A DNA stretch of 30,501 bases. Origin: an uncultured Bacteroidales bacterium. GTDB taxonomy: Bacteria; Bacteroidota; Bacteroidia; Bacteroidales; UBA932. The position numbers and the translations under genes were made by a program. Each line of letters starts with the position of its first letter. The first letter of the stretch is position 1. The stretch lies in the NCBI GenBank assembly GCA_934667175.1, contig CAKULN010000033.1:1-30501 (forward strand), read 5' to 3'. Below are positions 15,383-23,792 of the stretch, in pieces. Under the pieces are notes generated by a model. That model was not told the origin of the DNA, ran no database searches, and was given only the letters and a program-made list of their open reading frames with translations.

Positions 15383-18300
15383 TCAGAAGACAAGTTTGAG
15401 ACTGAATATTACCTTTCTTGCGTTAGGCATAAGGTTGCCGGTGGCGCTGGAACTGTTGTTGTTCGTGGACATCGCAGTGTACATGTCAGCCGAATTGTCG
15501 GAACTGATTCCGCTTTCAGGGCTGATGGCTCCGGTCACTCCTGTGAAGTAGTAGAGTGTGTTTCCGGAGACCCCGACTGTCACTTTCTGCATCTTCAGCG
15601 GCTCGACCCATTTCTTCGGCAGTTCGTAGAAGAGTGACACGTCCCTAACGCACAGATAGTCAGCCCTTTCGACCATAAAACTGGAGTTGCCGCGCCAGTT
15701 CCTGTTGCCCCAGTCCGTGTCGTTTGGGGTGTAGCGGGCGTATTTGGCGTCCGGGTTCTCCGGAGTCCAGCAGTCATAAACGATGCTTCCAAGCATGGAG
15801 TTGCAGTCTCCCATCGTGTTCTTGAGAAGCTGGGTCTTCTGCCCGTTGATGATGGAATGGCCGATGGCATAGTCAAGATAGATGTTGAACGTCAGACCTT
15901 TCCAGCGGATGGTGTTGTTGATCCCGCCGACTGAGTGAGGCACTACGTTGCCGAGGTAGAACATGTCCTCGGAGTTGATGATTTCGTTGCCTTTCTCGTC
16001 GACGGCCGAGCCTTTCCTGTTGCACCACTCGTAGTCGCCTATGTCCTTCCTTCCTGTGACCCTTTTTCCGTCACTGACCCGGAATCCCTTGGATTCAGCG
16101 TCGTACAAGGCGTTGTCGGCTTCTTCCTGGGTCTTGATGATGTGGCTTACCTTATAGCCGTAGATTCTTCCAAGAGGTTCACCGACGGCAGTGCCGCCGA
16201 AACGATAGCCACTTTCTGACATCGTGTAGCCTCCGATTCTCCAACCTTTGTCTCCTGTGACGTGCCCGTCCTCGTCGACAATGTCGTACATGTACTCGTC
16301 AGGAAGCGAGAGAACCTTGTTTTTGGAGAACGCATAGGTGAAATCCGTGCTCCATGAGAAATTCCTTGTGCTGATGTTCTCGGAATGAAGCTCGACCTCG
16401 AATCCGTAGAATCGCGCGCTCCCGACATTGGCCATCACGCTGCTGTACGGACTGGTGTCCGGGAGGGTGATGCTGAACAGCATGTCGGATGTCACCTTAT
16501 TATAATAGTCGAAGATGAACCTTACCCGGTCATTGAGGAATGAAAGGTCGATGCCGGCGTCAAGCTGTGTGGTCGTCTCCCACTTCATGGAGGAGTTTTG
16601 CATCTTGGACGGAGTCATTGTCGGCAATGATCCGTAGCTGCCGGATGTGAATGCCCCGTAGGTGTCGTACAGCCCGATGCCGTTGTTTCCGGTCTGGCCG
16701 TAGGAAGCTCTGAGTTTGAACGTGTTGACTGTCTGCTTGAGATTGTCCCAGAACGGCTCCTCGGAGACAAGCCATGCGGCGGAGGCGGCAGGGAAGTAGC
16801 CCCAGCGGTGCCCGCTCGCGAATTTGGACGAACCGTCCGCCCTTATCGATCCGGAGATGATATACCTTTGTTTGAAGTCGTAGCCGACACGTGCGAAAGC
16901 TGACATAATCGCCTGGTGCTCGTCCCTGTTCGTGGCCTCGAAGTTCGTTCCGGACTGAAGGACAGGAACGTCGTCGGACACGGAGCCTGAGGACTTGGCC
17001 TGAAGATAGGAGTAGGCCTGCCTCATATATTCATAGCCGACAGTGGAACTCAGGTGATGGTTGTTCCTGAATGTCTTGTCGAACGCGAAGTGCGCCGTGA
17101 ACGTGTCCCTTGTCGTGGAGGTCCGGGTCTGGGTCATCGGACGGCTTGAAGTGACGCTGTTGATGACCCCGTCACGCTCCCCGTAGGTGTAGTAGCTGCC
17201 TTCGTAATGCTGCTCGAACCTGTTGTACAGGGCGTTGAACACAAGACCGTCGAAAAGTGTCCATTTGAGGTTGAACGCTCCGGACTGCCTTGATGTGGAA
17301 TTCTGCCTTCTGTAGAACCTTTCGTACCAAGCCGGGCTGTGGGCGTTCTTGTTGGTGGAGACAAGCTGGTTCCATTCTCCGTCAAGGTTCTTTTCCATGG
17401 CTGTAGGAGCGGCGATGAGTCCGCGGCCGATGCACTGGTAGTAATTGTCCACAGGGATGTGCTTCCTCTGCCTTGACATGTCGAAAGTCGCTCCGGCCTC
17501 AAGCCTGTCGGTGATCTTGAAACTGGTGTTCCCGTGCATGGTGAACACATTGTAGTCGCTGGATGACACGATTCCGTCGTCTCCCATATAACTTGCCGAC
17601 GCCGAGTACCTTACCCTGTCGGAGGAACCGTTCACTCCGACATATTCCTTGTGCCACAGAGCTGTGGAGAACCATTGGCTCTGCCAGTCGTTGTCCTGGA
17701 ATATGATGACTTTGGTCGGATCGACAGGATCCGCCATCCAGGAATATCCGTCCGGAACGGTTCCTCCCCAGTCCAGGTATCTTGTCGAGTAGATGGACTT
17801 GCTGCTGGTGTTGCCGGTTCCGTAGGCGTTCGGGCCGGAGAGCAACGTCGTCGCCGGATGCTCCTTGTCGTTGGCGAGCGCCTCAGCTATCGCGGGTCTG
17901 ATGTAATTCAGATAGTCTCGGGAGTTAAGTATGTCCCATTTGGTTGATGGGGTTTGGAAACCTACCTGAGAGTCCACGGTCAGCTGGATCCCGTTGCTTG
18001 CCGAACCTTTTTTCGTGGTCACGAGGATCACACCGTTCGAGGCTCTCGCTCCATAGATGCCTGCCGACGCCGCGTCCTTCAGAACTTCAATTGACTCGAT
18101 GTCGTTGGTGTTGATTCCGTTCATGTCCTCGCATAGCGCACCGTCCACGATGTAGATAGGGTCGTTGGACATGGAGATTGAGGAGCCACCTCTGATCATG
18201 AATCTCGGAGTCTCACCGGACAGGGCGTTGCTGGTTGACACCCTGAGCCCCGGGATCTTACCCTTGAGAGCGTCTCCGACCGTTGATGCCGGGATGTCTG

Positions 18301-18697
18301 TCAGCTTGGCTCCGTCCATCTTCGAGATTGAGGAGGTCAACGTCTTTCTTGACTGTGTGCCATAACCGATGACAAGAATCTCGTCAAGCAACTGCGTGTC
18401 CTCCTCAAGGACAACATCGAGCGGGGAGAAGTTCGGAACCGTGATCTCCTTGTCCTTGTACCCGAGTGATGAGACAAGAATATGCTCGTTCACGACCAGC
18501 TGGATGGAGAATGAGCCATCCTCCGAGGTCACCGTTCCGTTGTTGGTACTCTTGGCGATCACCGCCGCTCCGGGCACAGGATTGCCTTGGCTGTCATAGA
18601 CCTTTCCCGTGAGGGTGCCGTTCCTCTGGGCGAATAGGCTGAGGGAACTGACAATCAGGAATATGACTGATGTTATTAATTTGCGTGATTTGTACAT
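15383..18697 (-). CDS. SusC/RagA-family TonB-dependent outer-membrane transporter
   Basis: A 1104-residue TonB-dependent transporter. Its signal peptide ends SLSLFA before QRNGTL. A carboxypeptidase-regulatory-like domain follows (LTGKVYDSQGNPVPGAAVIAK ... SLGYKDKEI, residues about 27-100), then a TonB-box-like DEILVIGYGTQ and the plug domain with GDALKGKIPGLRV, IRGGSSISMSNDPIYIVDG and IESIEVLKDAASAGIYGARASNG, all standard SusC motifs. The rest is a 22-strand barrel ending VIFSLKLVF with a terminal aromatic residue. Its start is 12 bp after the stop of the periplasmic GDPD gene, so it belongs to the same transcript. No anti-sigma-interacting STN domain is seen, in keeping with control by the DeoR-type regulator rather than an ECF sigma factor. 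Confidence 0.96.
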   Translation of the reverse strand: MYKSRKLITSVIFLIVSSLSLFAQRNGTLTGKVYDSQGNPVPGAAVIAKSTNNGTVTSEDGSFSIQLVVNEHILVSSLGYKDKEITVPNFSPLDVVLEEDTQLLDEILVIGYGTQSRKTLTSSISKMDGAKLTDIPASTVGDALKGKIPGLRVSTSNALSGETPRFMIRGGSSISMSNDPIYIVDGALCEDMNGINTNDIESIEVLKDAASAGIYGARASNGVILVTTKKGSASNGIQLTVDSQVGFQTPSTKWDILNSRDYLNYIRPAIAEALANDKEHPATTLLSGPNAYGTGNTSSKSIYSTRYLDWGGTVPDGYSWMADPVDPTKVIIFQDNDWQSQWFSTALWHKEYVGVNGSSDRVRYSASASYMGDDGIVSSSDYNVFTMHGNTSFKITDRLEAGATFDMSRQRKHIPVDNYYQCIGRGLIAAPTAMEKNLDGEWNQLVSTNKNAHSPAWYERFYRRQNSTSRQSGAFNLKWTLFDGLVFNALYNRFEQHYEGSYYTYGERDGVINSVTSSRPMTQTRTSTTRDTFTAHFAFDKTFRNNHHLSSTVGYEYMRQAYSYLQAKSSGSVSDDVPVLQSGTNFEATNRDEHQAIMSAFARVGYDFKQRYIISGSIRADGSSKFASGHRWGYFPAASAAWLVSEEPFWDNLKQTVNTFKLRASYGQTGNNGIGLYDTYGAFTSGSYGSLPTMTPSKMQNSSMKWETTTQLDAGIDLSFLNDRVRFIFDYYNKVTSDMLFSITLPDTSPYSSVMANVGSARFYGFEVELHSENISTRNFSWSTDFTYAFSKNKVLSLPDEYMYDIVDEDGHVTGDKGWRIGGYTMSESGYRFGGTAVGEPLGRIYGYKVSHIIKTQEEADNALYDAESKGFRVSDGKRVTGRKDIGDYEWCNRKGSAVDEKGNEIINSEDMFYLGNVVPHSVGGINNTIRWKGLTFNIYLDYAIGHSIINGQKTQLLKNTMGDCNSMLGSIVYDCWTPENPDAKYARYTPNDTDWGNRNWRGNSSFMVERADYLCVRDVSLFYELPKKWVEPLKMQKVTVGVSGNTLYYFTGVTGAISPESGISSDNSADMYTAMSTNNNSSSATGNLMPNARKVIFSLKLVF

Positions 18698-18709
18698 AAA
18701 CAGTGAAAT

Positions 18710-19522
18710 TTATCTGCCGCCGAATGCTGACAGGCCATCAACATACGCCTTGATTCTCTCAGGGTGGTCTGACGAAACGTAGTCAACTCCGTGACGGATG
18801 GCCCAGTCCACGACTTCGTAGTCGTTCACGATCCAAAGGGTCACTTCCATTCCGAGAGCGTGCGCTCTCTTGACGTAGTCCGGGTGGTTCATCAGTCCGT
18901 CCATGTCGTAGGAGATCGCATCATACCCCTTCGAGTGACAATACTCGGGACTCTTCACGAACACGCCGCTGTCAAGGAACAGGACTTTGGCCTTAGGGTT
19001 GATCCTGTGGATTTCCTGCACCATCCAATCGCTGAATGTGGTATATTCAATTTGATCCTCCATGCCCATCTCCTTCACGGCGGCCATGACCTGCTCGACG
19101 GCGGATGTCTCGCGTGCCTTGGAGGACTGCTTCTTGATCTCGCAGATCAGCTTTGTCTCCGGATGTTCCTTCGCCTTGCTGAAATATTCCTTGATGGACG
19201 GCATCTTGGAGCCTCCGGGGAGAGTGACCGCCCGGGCCTGAGCGTAGGTGATGGTCTGGATGTTCTTGTTCAGTCCAGGCACGTTTGTGCCGTGGAATAC
19301 GATGATCTTGTTGTCTGAGGTCAGCTGGACATCGAACTCTGCGGCATAGATTCCGAGGGACTGGCAATATTCCAGGGCCGGAATCGTGTTCTCATAGTAT
19401 GGTGTCTCAGGGGCGTCAGGAGTGTTGAACCTTACTCCTCTGTGTCCGACGACCTTGATCTGTGCGTTCAGCGACACGGCGCACAGAAGGGCGGCGGCCG
19501 CCAGCGAAACGATTCTTTTCAT
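18710..19522 (-). CDS. Periplasmic glycerophosphodiester phosphodiesterase
   Basis: A 270-residue GDPD-superfamily enzyme. A signal peptide (MKRIVSLAAAALLCAVSLNA) precedes QIKVVG; the Cys at position 14 lacks a proper lipobox, so the protein is probably soluble and periplasmic. Active-site elements are HRG (His27-Arg28), ENT (44-46), EFD (Glu62, Asp64), FHG (His77) and LICEIKK with the third acidic ligand. C-terminal GDPD landmarks are TLWIVNDYEVVDWAIRHGVDYVSSDHPE. The usual His-Asp pair is His-Gly here, and the usual DRTT-type segment is absent, so specificity may be unusual. It would release glycerol-3-phosphate from imported diesters. Its start lies 2 bp after the dehydrogenase stop (TGA-AT-ATG), suggesting translational coupling. 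Confidence 0.93.
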   Translation of the reverse strand: MKRIVSLAAAALLCAVSLNAQIKVVGHRGVRFNTPDAPETPYYENTIPALEYCQSLGIYAAEFDVQLTSDNKIIVFHGTNVPGLNKNIQTITYAQARAVTLPGGSKMPSIKEYFSKAKEHPETKLICEIKKQSSKARETSAVEQVMAAVKEMGMEDQIEYTTFSDWMVQEIHRINPKAKVLFLDSGVFVKSPEYCHSKGYDAISYDMDGLMNHPDYVKRAHALGMEVTLWIVNDYEVVDWAIRHGVDYVSSDHPERIKAYVDGLSAFGGR

Positions 19523-19524
19523 AT

Positions 19525-20568
19525 TCAGAGATTGTCAAATGTGAAACTTTCCCATGGGAGTTGTGCGTCCTTGCCTCTGTCAAGCACATCGGCGACGTGG
19601 CAGAGCATAGGGAATCTGGTCAGGTCAACCTCGCCTTTCTCAGCGCGTTTGGAGATGGCGGCGAAGACGCGGCGGGACACGACGAGGCTCTCGAGGGTGA
19701 CACCGGAAAGGATATTCAGTGCCTCCTCATAGGTCTTGCCCTCACCCAGCAGGATGCCGATCTTTCTGGTCCTTCCGCCATAGACGGTCACATAGAGGTC
19801 GCCGATGCCGATGTTCTCGCAGTCGCGGCTCGCCCCTTGGAGCTCAAGTAGATAGCGCATTTCCTTGACGGCCTGGTAGAAGGCTCCGGCCTGGCTGTTG
19901 TAGTGAAGCCCGTCGTTCATGGTCCTGTTCACCAGCCCGATTGTCATCGCAACGGCAAGAGCGTAGCCGTTCTTGAGGGCCACGGCGCTCTCCAACCCTT
20001 CCACATCATTGGTGAGCGAAATGTGATAGTAGTCGGTGGACATCGCGGCTTTCATCATTCTGAGAATCTCAGGCTGCTTGCCGCAGAACGCCACCTCGGT
20101 CTGATCGTGGGCAACGAGCTCATAGCTGGTGCACGGGCCGCCGATGGCACAGATCTGCCTGTCGATTCCCTTTTTCGCAAGGCTGCGTTTCCAGTACTCC
20201 GGGTATGAGATCAGTGTCCCATCCTCAAGATTGATCAGCCCCTTGGTGACCGACAGCACCGGAACCGAAGGATCAAGTTCCGCAAGGACGTTCTCAAGGA
20301 ACCAGTCAACTCCGAACGAGCTGACCCCTCCGATGATGAAGTCGCAACCCTTGACGGCCTCTTTCCATTCCTCGAATTGGAAATATTCAACGCCGGTTGG
20401 GAACGGCACATTGAATTTAGTATGTTTGCCTGTTGATTTGCAGGCATCGATGATGTCCTTGTCCAAAGGTGTTCCGACAAGTCTTACTGTGTTCCCGTTC
20501 TCTCTTGCCGGGAAAGCGAGGGCGGAGCCCATCATTCCGGCTCCGATGATTGTGATTGTTTTTGCCAT
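19525..20568 (-). CDS. Glycerol-3-phosphate dehydrogenase-like enzyme (GpsA family, divergent)
   Basis: A 347-residue cytosolic NAD(P)-dependent dehydrogenase. The Rossmann start is ITIIGAGMMGSALA. Other GpsA-family landmarks are SVTKGLI, GGPCTSYELVAHDQTEVAF (matching the GPS segment), the catalytic Lys in GLESAVALKNGYALAVAM (about residue 197), SQAGAFYQAVKEMRYL, and NIGIGDLYVTVYGGRTRKIGILLGEG. In canonical GpsA these are GxGDL.LT...SRNR..G, so this is a diverged paralogue. It most likely oxidises glycerol-3-phosphate to dihydroxyacetone phosphate, although a related phosphorylated polyol cannot be excluded. It is the first gene of the operon, with a good -7 box upstream and the DeoR regulator diverging from it. 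Its presence is the strongest link between the GDPDs and central metabolism. Confidence 0.85.
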   Translation of the reverse strand: MAKTITIIGAGMMGSALAFPARENGNTVRLVGTPLDKDIIDACKSTGKHTKFNVPFPTGVEYFQFEEWKEAVKGCDFIIGGVSSFGVDWFLENVLAELDPSVPVLSVTKGLINLEDGTLISYPEYWKRSLAKKGIDRQICAIGGPCTSYELVAHDQTEVAFCGKQPEILRMMKAAMSTDYYHISLTNDVEGLESAVALKNGYALAVAMTIGLVNRTMNDGLHYNSQAGAFYQAVKEMRYLLELQGASRDCENIGIGDLYVTVYGGRTRKIGILLGEGKTYEEALNILSGVTLESLVVSRRVFAAISKRAEKGEVDLTRFPMLCHVADVLDRGKDAQLPWESFTFDNL

Positions 20569-20608
20569 TATATTATAGTTTTTAGTAATATTAACATTTG
20601 GATCGTCG

Positions 20609-20616
20609 CAAAAGTA
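20609..20616 (-). promoter_or_regulatory. -7 box of the GDPD/SusCD operon promoter
   Basis: The minus strand reads TACTTTTG (perfect TAnnTTTG), 40 bp upstream of the first gene's ATG. The position 19 nt upstream reads TTTT, close to the TTTG box. This is the only good promoter seen for the six-gene minus-strand run, since internal gaps are 2-26 bp. Confidence 0.6.
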
Positions 20617-20644
20617 AATAGTTTTTATGATAAATAAAATAGGT

Positions 20645-20703
20645 TGAAAATAATTTTCATTTGTGAGAAATATTTTTCATATTTGTTTCGTAATGAAAAT
20701 TCA
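20645..20703. promoter_or_regulatory. Candidate DeoR-regulator operators
   Basis: Three related palindromes lie between the divergent genes. TGAAAAT-A-ATTTTCA at 20645-20659 is perfect. TGAGAAAT-ATTTTTCA at 20664-20679 has one mismatch. TGAAAATTCA at 20694-20703 is shorter and sits just before the regulator's ATG. A near-consensus -7 box for the regulator (CATATTTG, 20678-20685) overlaps the second, so binding would repress the regulator itself and could also control the divergent operon. Confidence 0.5.
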
Positions 20704-20705
20704 CT

Positions 20706-21488
20706 ATGAATAAAGTTGAGGAGAGACAAAAGAAAATCAAAGACATCCTCGGCGTTGTGGAGTCCATAAGCACCGAGGATTTGGCTGAACGTATGAATGT
20801 CACGGGGGCGACCATCAGAAAAGATCTACGTGACATGGAGAGCCGTTATGAAATCATCCGGAACAGGGGGCGGGTCTCGCTGGCCAGAAAGCTGATTGTA
20901 GACAGGGACATCAGTGAGAAAATTTTCATAAACGCCGACAAAAAAAATATTATCGGTTTGGCGGCGGCTTCCTTGATAACCCCTGGGGACTCTATTATGA
21001 TGACCTCGGGTTCGACAATCGATGCATTTACGCGCCATTTAGAGGCCAACGGAACTCTTAATGTCGTCACACCTTCAGTCAAAGTCGCCACGATGATGGC
21101 TTGTAAGGAAGGAGTTTCTGTAGTGATTCTGGGTGGAAGCATCATTCGCAATTCGATGTCCACCAGAGACAGTTACTGTCTTGAGGGATTGAAGAACATC
21201 AACTGCTCCAAGCTTTTTTTCAGTTGTGACGGACTGGATTTCGGAAGTGGGGTCATAACTGCTTTTCTGGATGAGGCACGACTTACGCAGGAAATGGCGA
21301 ACCATGCCAAAAGCATTGTCCTGCTTGCGGACTCAAGCAAGTTCGGCAAGACGGGCTTCGGCAAGATCTGTGAACTCAAGGACATCGACATACTCATAAC
21401 CGATGACGGATTTCCTGAGTCTGTTCGACACAAGATGGAGGATCTCGGTGTGCATGTGATAATCGCTCGTGAGAGTCTGGACGGATAA
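20706..21488 (+). CDS. DeoR-family transcriptional regulator
   Basis: A 260-residue DNA-binding regulator. The N-terminal winged helix has ERQKKIKDILGVVESISTEDLAERMNVTGATIRKDLRDM, the standard DeoR helix-turn-helix. The C-terminal DeoRC phosphosugar-sensing domain shows DSIMMTSGSTIDAFTRHL, VVILGGSIIRNSMST, DGLDFGSGVITAFLDEARLTQEMANHAKSIVLLADSSKFG and the ending IDILITDDGFPE. Members such as GlpR respond to phosphorylated metabolites including glycerol-3-phosphate. It diverges from the dehydrogenase/GDPD/SusCD operon across 137 bp that contains palindromes, which suggests it represses that operon and senses glycerol-3-phosphate or a related phosphate (inference). Control by DeoR is unusual for a SusCD locus, where ECF sigma/anti-sigma or hybrid two-component systems are common. 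Confidence 0.93.
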   Translation: MNKVEERQKKIKDILGVVESISTEDLAERMNVTGATIRKDLRDMESRYEIIRNRGRVSLARKLIVDRDISEKIFINADKKNIIGLAAASLITPGDSIMMTSGSTIDAFTRHLEANGTLNVVTPSVKVATMMACKEGVSVVILGGSIIRNSMSTRDSYCLEGLKNINCSKLFFSCDGLDFGSGVITAFLDEARLTQEMANHAKSIVLLADSSKFGKTGFGKICELKDIDILITDDGFPESVRHKMEDLGVHVIIARESLDG

Positions 21489-21490
21489 AT

Positions 21491-21521
21491 AAAAGGCCGG
21501 CCATTGACAGCCAGCCTTTTT
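21491..21521. terminator. Bidirectional intrinsic terminator
   Basis: AAAAGGC (21491-21497) pairs with GCCTTTT (21514-21520), extended by GGC/GCC after one mismatch, with an 8-nt loop. It separates the convergent regulator and peptidase genes and has A/T tracts for both directions. Confidence 0.85.
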
Positions 21522-21528
21522 AGATAAC

Positions 21529-23787
21529 TTACTTACACCATTTGTCCAGCCAGTCGAAGTAGCTGCGGTGCCAGAAGAGGGCGTTCTGCGGCTTGAGGAT
21601 CCAGTGGTTCTCCTCTGGGAACACGATCAGTTTGGACGGGACTCCCATCATCTGGGCGGCGTTGAACGCTGCCATGCCCTGGTCGTAAGGGATGCGGTAG
21701 TCCATCATGCCGTGGATGCAGAGGATCGGGGTGTGCCACTTTGTGACATTCAGATCCGGAGAATTGGAATAATGGCGCTTGGCCTTGGCCGCGGAGCTCC
21801 ACGGCGAACCAGCCTGCCCGATGCCGCCGAAAGTCTTGCCGTCGCCGCGCGGCCCCTTCTCGCCGGCGGTGTAGGAATATTCAGAAAGCCCGCCGTTGTC
21901 GAAGTTCGGGAACCACATCTCCTCGGTCTCGTAATACATGTACTTTTCATCGAATATTCCGGCGTGGGCGATGAAGCAGTCATAGACATCGCCGTGGATT
22001 CCGGCCATATAGTAGACGCTGAATCCTCCGTATGAGGCTCCGCAGCCCGCAAGTTTCCCTACATAAGGTTCAGCCTTGAGCTCCTTGGCGGCGCTCAGGT
22101 AGTCCTGCATGTTCTGACCGACGTAGTCGCCGCTGATCTGCTCGCACCATTCCTGTCCGAAGGCTGTCGTGCCTCTGCGGTTAGGAAGTATGACGATGTA
22201 GCCCTGGTTCGCCATCAGGCGATAGTTCCAACGGTAGCTCCAACCCTGGCTCAGAGTGCCCTGAGGACCGCCGAGGAATATCTCGATGGCAGGGTAAACC
22301 TTGGTCGAGTCGAACTGAGGCGGGTAGAGGACCCATGTGAGCATCTTCTTTCCGTCCGTGGTCTTGATCCAGTGCTCTCGTGTCTCGTAGGCTGTCAGCT
22401 GGCCGATGATCCCGCCGTTCTCGTCGGTGATCCTGCCGAACGTTCCGTCGGTCTCGTTGACCGCCACAAGTTCCGTAGGGAATTCCATCGAGCAATAGCT
22501 GGCGAGCAGGGTGCTGTCAACGATGGCGAACGGAGAGTTGAAATCGTACCAGGCGTCGTCAGGTGTGATTCTCTTGATCCCGGCATCGGCCACGGTCACG
22601 TTGCAGATCGCCTGAAGCCCCTCGATCAGAGAGTTGAAGTAGATGCTCTTGGAGTCGTCCGCCCAGACAATGCCACCTGCGTTGTACTTGAAGTCTGCGG
22701 TGAGGTTACGGATTCCATTTACGTGAGGAATCTCGGACTGGCCTTCGGATGGAGCCTGGGCGTCTGCGAGGTCGGCAACCATGAGTCTGACCTTGTCGGC
22801 CTCGTACCCGTCGCGCTCCATGCTGAGCCATGCGATCTGCTTCCCGTCAGGGCTCCAGGCCGGATCCGTGTCGTAGCCGCCGGCCATCGGTATCTGTGCG
22901 GTCTCGCCTGTCAGGATGCTGTAGATGTAGATCTCGGTGTCCGTCGAGAAGGCATATTCACGACCCGTCTCGACCTTTTTGCATGAATATGCCACATAGC
23001 GTCCGTCTGGGCTCCAGCAAAGCTGCTCGATGCCGCTCAGAGGCTCCAGAGGCAGCTCGTACTTGCCGGCGCCCTCCGCAAGTATATTCATTGAGTTGCC
23101 CTCTGTGATTTCTCCGCCGAGCGGCGCCACGTAGGTCTGAGGCCTTTCGGTCGTCCAGTGGTCCCAGTGACGGTACATGAGGTCCTCCGTGACGTAGGCC
23201 TGCGCCTTGTCCAGTTTCTTGTCGAAATCCTTAGGGGTCTTCACGGCTCCCGGAATCGTGCTGGTGTAGAGCACCTGCGACTGGTCAGGGCTGAGGGTGA
23301 ACTCTCCGAGCCCGGCTTCCACCTTGCTGAGCTGCTTTTTTGCTGACAGTGAAGCCTTGCCGTCCGCGATGGTGATGGCGGCATTGTAAAGCTGACCGCC
23401 TTGAAGGTAGTAGATGGATTTCCCGTCCAGGCTCCAGCGCGCGTTGCTTATGCTTTTTCCTTCTGATGTAAGCTGGATCTTCTCGCCGAATGAAAATCCG
23501 TTTTCATTCCTGAGAACCTCTGTAAGAAACAGATTCCTGCACGAGCGGTTCTCTTCGATCGAGGTATAGCTGACTCCATATAGAATCCAGCGCTTGTCAG
23601 GAGACAACTGGGGGTCAGACAGACGTCCCAGCGAAAGAAGGACTTCAGGGGTCATCCTTCCGTCCTCGATCTTGACATCGGACGGACCTATGTAGCTGCT
23701 GTCCGTCAGCGTTTCATTTTTCTGTACGCAACTCATCATTGTAAACAGCGCCGCCGCTGCGAGGGCGGCCTTTCCATTTTTTATCAT
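21529..23787 (-). CDS. S9-family prolyl-oligopeptidase-like lipoprotein peptidase
   Basis: A 752-residue serine peptidase of the prolyl oligopeptidase/dipeptidyl-peptidase clan. The signal peptide ends FTMMSC (Cys20), so it is an envelope lipoprotein. The N-terminal half is a PD40-type beta-propeller with repeated SPDG motifs (LSPDKRWILY, WSLDGKSIYYL, WSPDGRYVAYS, WSPDGKQIAWLSM). The C-terminal alpha/beta-hydrolase domain has AGCGASYGGFSVYYM (nucleophile Ser near residue 587), HGMMDYRIPYDQG (Asp near 697) and PEENHWI (His near 728), giving a complete triad. It probably cleaves short dipeptides or oligopeptides in the periplasm or at the surface. Its ATG is only 5 bp after the WYL regulator stop, so the two are cotranscribed and probably functionally linked. 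Confidence 0.94.
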   Translation of the reverse strand: MIKNGKAALAAAALFTMMSCVQKNETLTDSSYIGPSDVKIEDGRMTPEVLLSLGRLSDPQLSPDKRWILYGVSYTSIEENRSCRNLFLTEVLRNENGFSFGEKIQLTSEGKSISNARWSLDGKSIYYLQGGQLYNAAITIADGKASLSAKKQLSKVEAGLGEFTLSPDQSQVLYTSTIPGAVKTPKDFDKKLDKAQAYVTEDLMYRHWDHWTTERPQTYVAPLGGEITEGNSMNILAEGAGKYELPLEPLSGIEQLCWSPDGRYVAYSCKKVETGREYAFSTDTEIYIYSILTGETAQIPMAGGYDTDPAWSPDGKQIAWLSMERDGYEADKVRLMVADLADAQAPSEGQSEIPHVNGIRNLTADFKYNAGGIVWADDSKSIYFNSLIEGLQAICNVTVADAGIKRITPDDAWYDFNSPFAIVDSTLLASYCSMEFPTELVAVNETDGTFGRITDENGGIIGQLTAYETREHWIKTTDGKKMLTWVLYPPQFDSTKVYPAIEIFLGGPQGTLSQGWSYRWNYRLMANQGYIVILPNRRGTTAFGQEWCEQISGDYVGQNMQDYLSAAKELKAEPYVGKLAGCGASYGGFSVYYMAGIHGDVYDCFIAHAGIFDEKYMYYETEEMWFPNFDNGGLSEYSYTAGEKGPRGDGKTFGGIGQAGSPWSSAAKAKRHYSNSPDLNVTKWHTPILCIHGMMDYRIPYDQGMAAFNAAQMMGVPSKLIVFPEENHWILKPQNALFWHRSYFDWLDKWCK

Positions 23788-23792
23788 AAATA

